Positions 15,887-23,880 of a stretch of DNA of 36,144 nucleotides are shown here, one piece after another. The notes below the pieces were generated by a model. It ran no database searches and had not been told where the DNA came from. It saw only the letters and a list, made by a program, of their open reading frames with translations. The stretch is from Candidatus Rokuibacteriota bacterium (GTDB lineage Bacteria > Methylomirabilota > Methylomirabilia > Rokubacteriales > CSP1-6), in contig JACPCF010000021.1 of assembly GCA_016179965.1 (NCBI GenBank), positions 1-36,144 of the forward strand, given 5' to 3'. Position numbers and translations under genes: made by a program. The first letter of the stretch is position 1. Every line of letters starts with the position of its first letter.

Positions 15887-16390
15887 ATGGTGACGAAAGA
15901 GCGATTCCTGCAGGGGATGACCTTCCAGCAGTACCTGGACCAGATGGGGACCAACAAGGAGAAGTTCGTCGAGTTCCTCAAGGAGATCAAGATCAAGCCG
16001 GAGGACCGCGAGGCGCTCAAGAAGCTCGGCAAGAAGCTCAACGTGCTGGTCATCACCGAGGACTGGTGCGGCGACGCGCTGTACAACGTCCCCGTCCTCG
16101 CCAAGCTGGTGGAGGGCAATCCCACCGTCGAGATGCGCGTCTTCCTCCGCGACAAGAACCCGGACCTCATGGACCCGTACCTGAACCAGGGGATCTACCG
16201 CTCCATCCCGGTGTTCGCCTTCTTCGACGCGGACATGAACGAGATCGCCCGCTTCATCGAGCGCCCACCCAAGGTCACGGAGGTCATCGACAAGAGGATG
16301 CTCGAGGTGCGGCGGGCCCTCCGGGCCGAGCACCTGGAGGAGTGGCGGCAAGCCGTGGTGGACGAGGTGCGCGGGCTGCTGAAAGCCTGA
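15887..16390 (+). CDS. Thioredoxin-fold protein with a single active-site Cys
   Basis: A 167-residue cytoplasmic protein of the Thioredoxin_9 type. The active-site segment is ITEDWCGDALYNVP: Cys61 is present but the second Cys of the WCGDC motif found in many relatives is Ala64, so it cannot form the usual CxxC disulfide. The cis-proline loop is RSIPVFAFFD near residue 107. A helical N-terminal extension (residues 1-48) and C-terminal helices (EVRRALRAEHLEEWRQAV) flank the domain. AAGGAGA precedes the ATG by about six bases. It might act as a monothiol reductant, bind a ligand, or have lost redox function. Confidence 0.85.
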   Translation: MVTKERFLQGMTFQQYLDQMGTNKEKFVEFLKEIKIKPEDREALKKLGKKLNVLVITEDWCGDALYNVPVLAKLVEGNPTVEMRVFLRDKNPDLMDPYLNQGIYRSIPVFAFFDADMNEIARFIERPPKVTEVIDKRMLEVRRALRAEHLEEWRQAVVDEVRGLLKA

Positions 16391-16405
16391 GGGGACGGCG
16401 CGCCG

Positions 16406-17239
16406 GTGACGGCCCACGGCTGGGTCGGGCTCCTCATCATCGGCGCGGCGGAGGCCCTGCTCTTCGCGGGACAGCGTCCCGTCGGCGAATGGTTTACGCC
16501 CCTCGTCTGGACGGGCTACATCCTCTTCGTTGACGGGTGGGTCCGGGCGCGGACCGGCCACTCTTATCTCACGACGCGCCGCCGCGAGCTGGTCGGGGTC
16601 GCCACCGCCTCGGTCGGATGCTGGTGGCTCTTCGAGCTCTACAACGCCCCGCGCTTCTGGAGGGGCGGGGGCGACCTCCAGGGGCTCTGGTGGCAATACC
16701 AGAACCTCGAGCCCAATTTCTCCCTCCGCCTGGTCGGCTACACGTGGGCTTTCGCCACGATCTTCCCCGCGCTCTTCCTCACCGCCGAGGCGCTGCGCGC
16801 GTCCGTCCTCGCCGGGCTGAGGGGCCGGCGCCCGTTCAGGCTGCCGCCGTGGGGGCTGGCGGCGTCCATCTGGCTCGGGGCCGTCGCGGTGACGCTGCCT
16901 TTCCTGGTTGTGTCCCGTTGGCTGGTGCCGCTGGTCTGGCTCGGCTACGCGCTCCTCCTCGAGCCGATCAACTACCGGCGCGGCGCCCTCTCCTGGCTCC
17001 GCGAGGTCGAGGCCGGCGATTACCGGACCCTGGCCGCGCTCCTCGCGAGCGGGCTCTGCTGCGGGGTGCTCTGGGAGTTCTGGAATTTCTGGGCGCTCAC
17101 GAAGTGGACCTACACGCTCCCCTACGGGGGGGAGTGGAAGCTCTTCGAGATGCCGGTGCTGGGGTACCTGGGGTTCTTGCCGTTCGCGCTGGAGGCCTTC
17201 GCCATGTATAATTTCCTCCGCTCCCTCGTCAAACAATGA
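16406..17239 (+). CDS. Polytopic membrane protein of unknown function
   Basis: A 277-residue integral membrane protein with about seven or eight hydrophobic helices and many Trp and aromatic residues. I do not recognise the family with certainty. Notable charged residues inside or next to helices are [14 protein letters not shown] near residue 15, [10 protein letters not shown] near 72, [10 protein letters not shown] near 186, [13 protein letters not shown] near 223 and [14 protein letters not shown] near the end. The Pro-Glu and Asn-Trp pattern recalls carotenoid or lycopene-cyclase-like membrane proteins only loosely. The start is a GTG 15 bases after the thioredoxin-like stop, and the next gene follows by 19 bases, so it probably belongs to the same transcription unit. 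Confidence 0.75.
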   Translation: MTAHGWVGLLIIGAAEALLFAGQRPVGEWFTPLVWTGYILFVDGWVRARTGHSYLTTRRRELVGVATASVGCWWLFELYNAPRFWRGGGDLQGLWWQYQNLEPNFSLRLVGYTWAFATIFPALFLTAEALRASVLAGLRGRRPFRLPPWGLAASIWLGAVAVTLPFLVVSRWLVPLVWLGYALLLEPINYRRGALSWLREVEAGDYRTLAALLASGLCCGVLWEFWNFWALTKWTYTLPYGGEWKLFEMPVLGYLGFLPFALEAFAMYNFLRSLVKQ

Positions 17240-17258
17240 ACCCTCAGGAGGAGACGGC

Positions 17259-18227
17259 ATGAAAGCGATCCGCGTCAAGACCGTTGGCGGGCCAGACGTG
17301 CTTACCCTGGAGGACGTTCCCGATCCGAAGCCGGGCCCAGGCGAAGCGGTGGTGAAGCTCGAGGCGGCGGGCCTCAACTACATCGACGTGTACTACCGCA
17401 CCGGCCTCTACAAGACCCAACTGCCGTTCACGCTCGGCCTCGAGGGCGGGGGCGTCGTGACGGAGGTGGGCCCGAACGTGACCGAGGTGAAGGTGGGCGA
17501 CCGGGTGGCCTACACGGGGGTGCCGGGCGCCTACGCCCAGTCCGCCGCCGTCCCCGCCGCCCGCCTGGTGAAGCTCCCCGACGGCCTGGACGGGAAGACC
17601 GGCGCGGCGGCGATGCTCCAGGGGATGACTGCCCACTACCTCTCGCACACGACCTACCCGCTGAAGTCGGGGGACTGGTGCCTAGTCCACGCCGCGGCCG
17701 GTGGGGTGGGGCTCCTCCTCTGCCAGATGGCGAAGATGCGCGGCGCCCGCGTGATCGGCACGGTGTCCACCGACGCGAAGGCCAAGCTGGCCCGCGAGGC
17801 CGGCGCCGACGAGATCATCCTGTACACCAAGCAGGACTTCGAGGCTGAGGTGAAGCGCATCACCGGCGGCGCCGGAGTCCGGGTCGTCTACGACTCGGTG
17901 GGGAAGACCACCTTCGACAAGAGCCTTGGCTGCCTGGCCCTCCGCGGGATGGTGGCACTCTTTGGCCAGTCGAGCGGCCCCGTGACGTCCTTCGATCCGG
18001 CCGTGCTGAACCAGAAGGGCTCGCTCTTCCTCACGCGCCCGAGCCTCTTCCACTACACGGCCACGCGCGAGGAATTGCTCCAGCGGGCCGGCGACGTCCT
18101 CGGCTGGATCAAGGCCGGGAAGCTCAAGCTGAGAATCGACCTCACGCTGCCGCTGGCCCAGGCGGCGGAGGCCCACCGCCAACTCGAAGGGCGCCAGACC
18201 ACGGGCAAGGTCCTCCTGATCCCCTGA
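17259..18227 (+). CDS. qor: Zinc-independent quinone oxidoreductase (QOR family MDR)
   Basis: A 322-residue NADPH:quinone oxidoreductase of the medium-chain dehydrogenase/reductase superfamily. It has the QOR features [18 protein letters not shown] (residues about 38-55), GLEGGGVV, and the NADPH-binding loop [16 protein letters not shown] near residue 148. No structural or catalytic zinc cysteines are present, and the C-terminal [15 protein letters not shown] block is typical. GGAGGAG precedes the ATG at 17259 by six bases; longer in-frame extensions overlap the membrane-protein gene. It reduces quinones or other unsaturated carbonyl compounds in the cytoplasm. Confidence 0.93.
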   Translation: MKAIRVKTVGGPDVLTLEDVPDPKPGPGEAVVKLEAAGLNYIDVYYRTGLYKTQLPFTLGLEGGGVVTEVGPNVTEVKVGDRVAYTGVPGAYAQSAAVPAARLVKLPDGLDGKTGAAAMLQGMTAHYLSHTTYPLKSGDWCLVHAAAGGVGLLLCQMAKMRGARVIGTVSTDAKAKLAREAGADEIILYTKQDFEAEVKRITGGAGVRVVYDSVGKTTFDKSLGCLALRGMVALFGQSSGPVTSFDPAVLNQKGSLFLTRPSLFHYTATREELLQRAGDVLGWIKAGKLKLRIDLTLPLAQAAEAHRQLEGRQTTGKVLLIP

Positions 18228-18240
18228 TGATGCCTGTATA

Positions 18241-18282
18241 CCTCTTCTCCTCTCCCCGTGGGGGAGAGGTAGGGTGAGGGGG
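18241..18282. repeat. CCCTCACCC-type dispersed palindrome, copy 3 (inverted)
   Basis: CCTCTTCTCCTCTCCCC and GGGGAGAGGTAGGGTGAGGG pair around GTG. It lies between the quinone oxidoreductase stop and the acyl-CoA synthetase stub, in the opposite orientation to copies 1 and 2. Confidence 0.85.
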
Positions 18283-18287
18283 TCCGC

Positions 18288-18362
18288 GTGAACGTCGCCC
18301 AGTTGCTCGAGCAGTCGGCCTTCTATTTCGCCGATCGCCCCGCCCTCCGGGGTCAACGGTGA
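18288..18362 (+). pseudogene. Stub of an AMP-forming acyl-CoA synthetase N-terminus (24 codons)
   Basis: A GTG-initiated frame reads VNVAQLLEQSAFYFADRPAL and then RGQR before a TGA. This is the typical opening of AMP-binding acyl-CoA synthetases (MNVAxLLxxSAxxxPDRPAL). In an intact protein about 480 more residues would follow; here the frame ends and merges by a GTGA overlap into the AsmA-like gene. It is either a deletion scar or an upstream peptide that now couples translation of the next gene. Confidence 0.6.
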
Positions 18363-19981
18363 AGTGGATCCTGATCGTCGTCGGGGCGCTGATCGTCCTG
18401 GCGATCGTCCTGCTGGCCGCGATCCCCTACCTCGTTGACCTTCCTCAGCTCCGAGCGTATGTGGCCCAATCGGCGGCACACGCTTTGGGTCGCCCGGTCA
18501 AGTTTTCGGAGCTGTCGCTCTCTGTCCTGCCGCTGCCCGCCGTCGTCCTGAAGGATCTTGAGATCGCGGAGGATCCGCGATTCGGGGACACGCCGTTTCT
18601 CAAAGTGGGAGAGGGGCGCTTCCGGCTGGGCCTCGCCCCCCTCCTGTCGCGGCGCATCGAGTTCACCGAGCTCGCGCTGGAGCGGCCACGCGTGGAGCTG
18701 ATCCAGGACGGGTCCGGGCGGTGGAACGTGGCGAGCCTCGGCGCGGCTGCGGAGGGTGGGCCGGCAACCTCGAGAGCGCCTGGGCGCCCCGCCGGGGCGG
18801 GGGCGGCCGCGCCGCTCCCCGTGATCTCGCGCCTTCGGATCGTGGACGGCGCGCTCCACTACCAGGTCCGCCCGGCGAAGGGGCCGGCGACCGACTATCG
18901 CGTGGAGGGAATGAAGCTCACGCTGCAGGGGCTCGGCAGCGGCGCGCCCGTCGGGATCGAGGGGGAGGCGCAGGTCAATCCGGGCGCCGTGTCCGTCAAG
19001 CTGGACGGCACGCTGAGCCCGCCTCCCGGCGCGGGGACGCTGACCGCCGCCCCCCTGAAGGCGGACATCTCGCTCGACGCCAAGGACATGAGCAACTTGA
19101 CAGGTTTCCTCCTGGGTTCCTCGCCGGCACTGTCAGGCCCCGTCAAAGGAAAGCTCGCCCTCACCGGCACCCTCGGCCGCCTCGCGCTCGCGGGCCAGCT
19201 CGACTCGGGGCGCCTCACGCTGACCGAGCGGCGGCCGGATTGCCCGCCGCCCGAGACGCGGCGGCTGACCCTCGAGTCGGTCCGCTTTCCGTTGAGCTAC
19301 GATCCGGCGCGGCTTCAGAGCGCGCCGCTCCGGGCCAATCTGTCGGGCGGGAGCATCGCGGTCTCCCTCAACCTCGCCTTTGAGCCGACCCCGCTCCTGT
19401 CCCTGAAGGAGATCACGCTCAAAGCGCTCCCGCTGGCGCCGCTCCTGGTGGACTACCTCTGCCAGGGATATGCCGTAAGTGGCCCCCTGGATCTGACCGG
19501 CGAGCTCTCGGCCCGCCCCGCTAACTTTCTGAGCACGATGAACGGGCAGGGGCAGCTGAAGATCGGCGCCGGGAAGGTGGTCGGGCCGGCGGCGCTCAGG
19601 CTCCTCGGAGGCGTCGTGCGGGTGGGGGGCGCGCTCTCCTCGGTCCTGAACGTGGATCTGCCCCTCTCGCTCTCCTCCTCGCCGCTCGATTTTCAGTCCA
19701 TCACGGCGAGCTACCGGATCACCGACGGGCGCCTCACCACCCAGGACTTCCTCTACACGAGCGAGCGCATGAAAGTGGCCGCGGCGGGGGAGTACGGGCT
19801 GGCGGACGGGCGGATGAACTTCGACCTGACGATGACGCACGGCCGGGGCGAGGTCAAGGCCAAGGTGACCGGCACCGGCGACTCGCCGTCCATCCGCGTG
19901 CTCCCGGGGACGATCCTCAGGACCGACCCTGAAAAGGTTCCCGGCCGCCTCAAGAAGTTCCTCGAAGGCCTCTCGAAGTAG
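18359..19981 (+). CDS. AsmA-family envelope protein
   Basis: A 540-residue protein with one N-terminal membrane anchor (ILIVVGALIVLAIVLLAAIPYLV) and a long periplasmic beta-rich region. ALGRPVKFSELSLSVLPLPAVVLKDLEIAEDP (cut here only for its pattern: SLSVLPxPAVxLxDLxIxEDP) is the hallmark of the AsmA N-terminal repeat, and the C-terminal part with LTTQDFLYTSERMKVAAAG matches the AsmA_2 domain. AsmA-like proteins are related to bridge-type lipid transport and affect outer-membrane homeostasis. A Gly/Ala/Pro-rich linker lies near residues 133-160. The start is a GTG overlapping the stub described at 18288; no good ribosome binding site precedes it, so coupling to the stub could matter. Confidence 0.88.
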   Translation: MKWILIVVGALIVLAIVLLAAIPYLVDLPQLRAYVAQSAAHALGRPVKFSELSLSVLPLPAVVLKDLEIAEDPRFGDTPFLKVGEGRFRLGLAPLLSRRIEFTELALERPRVELIQDGSGRWNVASLGAAAEGGPATSRAPGRPAGAGAAAPLPVISRLRIVDGALHYQVRPAKGPATDYRVEGMKLTLQGLGSGAPVGIEGEAQVNPGAVSVKLDGTLSPPPGAGTLTAAPLKADISLDAKDMSNLTGFLLGSSPALSGPVKGKLALTGTLGRLALAGQLDSGRLTLTERRPDCPPPETRRLTLESVRFPLSYDPARLQSAPLRANLSGGSIAVSLNLAFEPTPLLSLKEITLKALPLAPLLVDYLCQGYAVSGPLDLTGELSARPANFLSTMNGQGQLKIGAGKVVGPAALRLLGGVVRVGGALSSVLNVDLPLSLSSSPLDFQSITASYRITDGRLTTQDFLYTSERMKVAAAGEYGLADGRMNFDLTMTHGRGEVKAKVTGTGDSPSIRVLPGTILRTDPEKVPGRLKKFLEGLSK

Positions 19982-19987
19982 GCAGGG

Positions 19988-20383
19988 CTAACGGCGGATC
20001 CGCTGCTCGAGCTCGTTGATGCGGGCCTGGAGGACCGCGACCTGCTCCTTCAACTCTTGGAGGCTCCGCTCCAACACCTCGCGCCGGCCAATCTCATCGG
20101 CCAGGAGACCCTCGATCCGCCGCAGCGCCTGGACGATCGTATAATACTCCTGCTCCAGACGATCCAGTCGCCGATAGATCTCATCGAAATGACCAAAGAC
20201 TTCCCGGAATTTCTCGTCGATGGTGTCGAACCGCTGGTCGATCGCATCGAAGCGGTGGTCACTAGCGAGGAACCGCTGATCGATGGCGTCGAATCGCCGG
20301 TCTATGGTGGTGAAGCGGCCGTCGATGGCGGTGAACTGGCGCCCGAGAAACTCGACGAACTCCTGGTATTCACCCTTGGTCAT
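19988..20383 (-). CDS. Heptad-repeat coiled-coil protein
   Basis: A 131-residue soluble protein dominated by nine consecutive seven-residue repeats of the form RFxxIDx (residues 16-78: QFTAIDG, RFTTIDR, RFDAIDQ, RFLASDH, RFDAIDQ, RFDTIDE, KFREVFG, HFDEIYR, RLDRLEQ). A conventional coiled coil follows (LEQEYYTIVQALRRIEGLL, LQELKEQVAVLQARINELEQRI). Similar small repeat proteins are widespread in bacteria and annotated as hypothetical; none has a firm function. No signal peptide or membrane anchor is present. A TTGACA-17-TAGAGG promoter lies 36 bases upstream of the ATG. The stop converges on the AsmA-like gene with a six-base gap. Confidence 0.82.
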   Translation of the reverse strand: MTKGEYQEFVEFLGRQFTAIDGRFTTIDRRFDAIDQRFLASDHRFDAIDQRFDTIDEKFREVFGHFDEIYRRLDRLEQEYYTIVQALRRIEGLLADEIGRREVLERSLQELKEQVAVLQARINELEQRIRR

Positions 20384-20419
20384 ACTCTTAGGTCCGCCGG
20401 CCCGGGATGGTGGCCTTTA

Positions 20420-20448
20420 CCTCTACCTGACCCGCGCGCCTCTGTCAA
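20420..20448 (-). promoter_or_regulatory. Candidate promoter for heptad-repeat gene
   Basis: TTGACA (20448-20443 on the minus strand), a 17-base spacer and TAGAGG (20425-20420); the start codon is 36 bases further on. The -35 is perfect and the -10 weak. Confidence 0.45.
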
Positions 20449-20479
20449 GCGCCTCGATTCGGATACGCCAAACGGCCGC

Positions 20480-20851
20480 TGGATTAGGCCGAGCGGGTCA
20501 TATTCGTCGTAATGCGCCTGTCCGAAGCGGGCCACCGTGTCGGCCTCGAGGCTCCGGTACATCCGGAGCCGCTCTCGCAGGATCCGCCGCCACCAGTCGC
20601 TCAGATCCTCGGCCGCGATGGCCTCGAAGCCGGCTCGGGCGAGGAGGCGCCGGTACCCCTCGAGGCTTTCCACGCCGGTGGCAGCCATCCACCCACCGCT
20701 CCAGCCCCCCGTAGTGGTCCTGGTCCAGGTCGAACAGGTCCTCGGGGGTGAGGGCGGAGAGGGCCTTTCCCCGACGGGCCAGGGCGGCCAGGATCTGGCT
20801 CTCGTTGATCGGGTGCCGGTCGTAGAAATCCACGACCTGGACCAATCCCAT
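20480..20851 (-). pseudogene. SAM-dependent methyltransferase remnant with core deleted
   Basis: One frame from the ATG at 20851 reads VDFYDRHPINESQILAALAR followed by LSALTPEDLFDLDQDHYGG, which looks like the N-terminus of a class I methyltransferase. Near 20690 it shifts into a second frame reading LEGYRRLLARAGFEAIAAED, then LSDWWRRILRERLRMYRSL and ADTVARFGQAHYDEYDPLG, which looks like its C-terminus. The Rossmann core with the SAM-binding GxGxG (about 150 residues) is absent. The two halves together are only about 120 residues, against about 280 in intact relatives. The simplest reading is an internal out-of-frame deletion. The 3' boundary is approximate. The promoter of citrate synthase overlaps its first codons on the other strand. 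Confidence 0.72.
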
Positions 20852-20857
20852 GGCGCC

Positions 20858-20886
20858 TTGAACATCCCGGGGCCCTGTGGCAGAAT
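20858..20886 (+). promoter_or_regulatory. Sigma-70-type promoter, leaderless, for citrate synthase
   Basis: TTGAAC (20858-20863), a 17-base spacer and CAGAAT (20881-20886), followed after seven bases by ATG at 20894. No convincing Shine-Dalgarno sequence is present. Confidence 0.65.
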
Positions 20887-20893
20887 TCAGGCG

Positions 20894-22018
20894 ATGACCA
20901 ACCTCGTCAAAGCCGGCCTGGAAGACGTCGTCATTTCCACTTCCGAGATCTGTTTCATCGATGGCCAGCAAGGGCGGTTGCTCTATCGGGGGTATGACAT
21001 CGACGACCTCGCCGGCCAGTCCACCTTCGAGGAGGTCATGTACCTCCTGTTGTACGGCGCCCTGCCGAGCAGGAAAGAGCTCGACGCCCATCTCAAGGCG
21101 CTGGCCGGGGCAAGGCGGCTCCCCCCGCGCATCATCGCGATCCTGAAAGACCTCCCGCGGAAGACCGTCCCCATGGAGGTCTTGCGCACGGGGGTCTCGG
21201 CGCTCTCCGCCTTCGACCCGGACGAGCGGGATAACTCCCGCGAGGCCACGCTCCGCAAAGCGATCCGCCTGGCGGCCCAGATGCCGACGCTCGTTGCCGC
21301 CTGGGAGCGGATCCGCCGGGGCAAGGAGCCTGTGGCCCCGAACCCGCGCCTGCGCCATGCGGCCAACTTCCTCTCCATGCTGTCCGGCAGGAAGCCCACC
21401 GATCTGGCGGCGCGGACCTTCGACGTGGCGCTGATCCTCCATGCCGACCACGAGTACAACGCCTCGACCTTCGCCGCCCGCGTGACGGCGGCGACGCTCT
21501 CCGACCTGCACTCGGCGGTGACCTCGGCCATCGGCGCCCTCAAAGGGCCGCTGCACGGCGGCGCCAACGAGCAGGTCATGCTGATGGTGGATCAGATCAA
21601 GGAGCCCGCCCGCGCCGAGGCCTGGATCCGGAAGGCCCTCGCCGACAAGGCGCGCATCATGGGATTCGGCCACCGGGTGTACCGCGTGGAGGATCCGCGG
21701 GCCAAGCACCTCCGGCGCCTCGCCACCGAGCTGGGGCAACAGGCGGGAAACACGTCCTACGTGGAGATCCTGGACACGGTGGGGCGCATGGTGACGGCGG
21801 AGAAGCACATCTACCCCAACGTGGACCTGTACTCCGGCGCCGCCTACGCGACCATGGGGATCCCCGCCGATCAGTTCACGCCGATCTTCGCCTTGAGCCG
21901 GATCGCGGGATGGGCCGCTCACGTCCTCGAGCAGCACGCCCACAACCGGCTCATCCGGCCGCGGGCGGAGTACACCGGCCCGACGCACGCCACGTATATC
22001 CCCATCGACCGCCGGTAA
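20894..22018 (+). CDS. gltA: Citrate synthase (short, dimeric type)
   Basis: A 374-residue citrate/2-methylcitrate synthase condensing oxaloacetate with acetyl-CoA (or propionyl-CoA). Catalytic residues are His221 in PLHGGANE, His260 in GFGHRVYR and Asp311 in YPNVDLYSG; HADHEYNAS (183-191) is also conserved. The length and lack of the N-terminal extension of the E. coli NADH-sensitive hexamer place it with the short dimeric type of Gram-positives and archaea. Methylcitrate activity cannot be excluded, so the symbol is by family. It has its own near-leaderless promoter and is followed ten bases later by the glycosyltransferase gene. Confidence 0.93.
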   Translation: MTNLVKAGLEDVVISTSEICFIDGQQGRLLYRGYDIDDLAGQSTFEEVMYLLLYGALPSRKELDAHLKALAGARRLPPRIIAILKDLPRKTVPMEVLRTGVSALSAFDPDERDNSREATLRKAIRLAAQMPTLVAAWERIRRGKEPVAPNPRLRHAANFLSMLSGRKPTDLAARTFDVALILHADHEYNASTFAARVTAATLSDLHSAVTSAIGALKGPLHGGANEQVMLMVDQIKEPARAEAWIRKALADKARIMGFGHRVYRVEDPRAKHLRRLATELGQQAGNTSYVEILDTVGRMVTAEKHIYPNVDLYSGAAYATMGIPADQFTPIFALSRIAGWAAHVLEQHAHNRLIRPRAEYTGPTHATYIPIDRR

Positions 22019-22028
22019 GAACGGGCTC

Positions 22029-22820
22029 ATGACCCGGGTGAGCCTGGTGATGGCCGTCTTCAACCAGCTCCCCCTGACCCGGGCGTGTCTCGAGAGCCTC
22101 CGGCCGACCACGGTGCCCTTCGAGCTTGTGGTCGTGGACAACGGCTCCACCGACGGCACCGCGGAGTTCGTGCGGCAATTCCCGTACCCCTTTCCCTTCC
22201 GCCATCACCGCAATGGGGAGAATCTCGGCGTCATTCGGGCGCTGAACCAGGGGTGGCGGCTCGCCCCGGGCGAGGTGGTCTGCTTCCTCCACAACGACAC
22301 CGAGATGCGCGAGCCCCGCTGGCTCGAGCGGCTCATCGCCGCGCTGGCCGGGGACCGGGGGGCCGGGCTCGCGGGCTTATACGGAGCGAGGCGGCTGCGA
22401 CGCGACGGCCGGTATGTGGGGCGAACCATCGTCCACTGTCTGGCGGACGGGCCGACGCTGCGGGGGCCCGAGGTCGAGGTGGCGGCCGTGGACGGTGTGT
22501 GCCTCTGCCTCAAGCGGAGCGTCCTCGAGCGCCTCGGCGGCTTCGACGAGGCGTACGGATTCTTCCACGGCTACGACCGCGACCTGTCCTTTGCGGTGAG
22601 GGAAGCGGGGGGCCGGTGCGTGGTGGTCAACGCCCCCTTCGTTCACCGGGGAGCGGGCACGCGGACGTCCGTCGCGACGGAGGGGCCGCTCAGCGACGAT
22701 CTGGCTCAGCGTCGCGCGGCGCTCGCGCGCTTCGCGGCCAAGTGGCGGCACCGTCTGCCGTCGGATGTCAGGCGCCCCGCCGAGCGTATCCGAGACTGGC
22801 TGAGCTCCCGGGCGTCGTGA
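22029..22820 (+). CDS. Family 2 glycosyltransferase
   Basis: A 263-residue GT-A fold glycosyltransferase. The nucleotide-sugar region shows SLVMAVFNQLPLTRACLESL and VVVDNGSTDGTAEF (residues about 35-48), and a metal-binding HNDTEM occupies the DxD position near residue 89. The downstream acceptor region has GVCLCLKRSVLERLGGFDE and a FFHGYDRDLSFAVREAGG block typical of rhamnosyl- or galactosyl-transferases. No transmembrane segment is seen, so it acts at the cytoplasmic membrane face. The product (cell-surface glycan) is not identifiable. Its TGA overlaps a GTG that could start the next gene. Confidence 0.9.
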   Translation: MTRVSLVMAVFNQLPLTRACLESLRPTTVPFELVVVDNGSTDGTAEFVRQFPYPFPFRHHRNGENLGVIRALNQGWRLAPGEVVCFLHNDTEMREPRWLERLIAALAGDRGAGLAGLYGARRLRRDGRYVGRTIVHCLADGPTLRGPEVEVAAVDGVCLCLKRSVLERLGGFDEAYGFFHGYDRDLSFAVREAGGRCVVVNAPFVHRGAGTRTSVATEGPLSDDLAQRRAALARFAAKWRHRLPSDVRRPAERIRDWLSSRAS

Positions 22821-22825
22821 AGGCC

Positions 22826-23701
22826 ATGGTTCCGTTCGTCAAGGGGCACGGCCTCGGCAACGACTACCTGGTGCTCGAGGGAAAGGATCTGGACTTCCCC
22901 CTGACGCCGCAGGCCATCCGGCGTGTCTGCCACCGGAACTGGGGGATCGGCTCCGACGGCATTCTCCTCCTGGTCGAATCGCCCAACGCCGACTTCGGCC
23001 TGCGCATCTTCAACCCCGACGGCAGCGAGGCTGAAAAGTCCGGCAACGGCCTCCGGATCTTCGCCAAGTACCTCTACGACCACGGCCGCACCCGGAAGAC
23101 GGTGTTCACCGTCGAGACGAAAGGCGGCGTGGTCGAATGCCGCTGCCACCTGGCCGGCGGGCGGGTCGCCGCGGTGACCGTGGAGATGGGGCGGGCGACG
23201 TTCCGCGCCCCCGACATTCCCATGCTCGGGCCCGACCGCGAAGTGGTGGGTGTGCGGCTCCAGGTGAACGACCACTTTCTCAAGGTGACGGCCGTCTCCG
23301 TCGGGAACCCCCACTGCGTCGTCTTCACCGACCGGCTGGACGAAGCCGAGATCAAGCGGGTGGGCCCGCTGATCGAGCATCATCCGGCGTTCCCGAACCG
23401 GACCAACGTCCAGTTCGCCAAAGTGCTGGGGCGGGATCGGCTTCAGATCCTGATCTGGGAGCGGGGCGCCGGCTATACCCTCGCCTCCGGCTCTTCCTCC
23501 TGCGGGGCGGCGTGCGCGGCGGTGAAGAACGGCCTCTGCGACTACGGGCCCGTGACCGTGGCGATGCCGGGAGGGGAGCTGACGATCGAGGTCCGTCCGG
23601 ACTGGTCGCTCCGCCTCCAGGGCCCGGTGGAAGAAGTCTGCTCCGGAACCTTCAGCCCCGACCTCCTCGCGGCCCTCAAGGCGGGCGCCTCGAATCAGTG
23701 A
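22826..23701 (+). CDS. DapF-like diaminopimelate epimerase family protein, Ser variant
   Basis: A 291-residue protein with the two-lobed DapF fold pattern: KGHGLGNDYLV at the N-terminus, GIGSDGILLL, FNPDGSEAEKSGNGLR, SVGNPHCVVF and WERGAGYTLASGSSSCGAAC. Classical enzymes epimerise LL- to meso-diaminopimelate with a Cys pair in CGNGxR and ACGTG. Here both aligned positions are Ser (Ser72 and Ser221), while Cys226 and Cys230 lie just downstream of the second. The rest is so well conserved that the protein is surely folded and used, either as an epimerase that uses Cys226 or as a related isomerase. The ATG at 22826 gives the usual N-terminus; a GTG at 22817 overlapping the glycosyltransferase stop is an alternative. 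From memory this Ser variant recurs in other phyla. Confidence 0.85.
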   Translation: MVPFVKGHGLGNDYLVLEGKDLDFPLTPQAIRRVCHRNWGIGSDGILLLVESPNADFGLRIFNPDGSEAEKSGNGLRIFAKYLYDHGRTRKTVFTVETKGGVVECRCHLAGGRVAAVTVEMGRATFRAPDIPMLGPDREVVGVRLQVNDHFLKVTAVSVGNPHCVVFTDRLDEAEIKRVGPLIEHHPAFPNRTNVQFAKVLGRDRLQILIWERGAGYTLASGSSSCGAACAAVKNGLCDYGPVTVAMPGGELTIEVRPDWSLRLQGPVEEVCSGTFSPDLLAALKAGASNQ

Positions 23702-23880
23702 TTGGGGGTCGCCTCGGCCCCGTGCGGGAGGCCGCGCGGCCGGACGGGCTCGTCGAGTCTGGACACCTCGTGCGCGCTCTGGCCGGCGTGGATTTCGATC
23801 CACACCTCCAGCGCCGCAAAGGTGATGGCGGCCAGCAGCAGGGCTGCCAGGCTGATCGAGAAGAGTCCTTTCAGCATCAT
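23695..23880 (-). CDS. Small single-span membrane protein
   Basis: About 61 residues with one N-terminal transmembrane helix (LFSISLAALLLAAITFAALEVWI) and a hydrophilic tail rich in Arg, His and Pro. The family is not recognised. GGAGG (23889-23885) precedes two tandem ATGs; the first, at 23880, overlaps the upstream gene's TGA as ATGA, so translation is probably coupled. Its stop overlaps the end of the convergent DapF-like gene. Confidence 0.65.
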   Translation of the reverse strand: MMLKGLFSISLAALLLAAITFAALEVWIEIHAGQSAHEVSRLDEPVRPRGLPHGAEATPNH

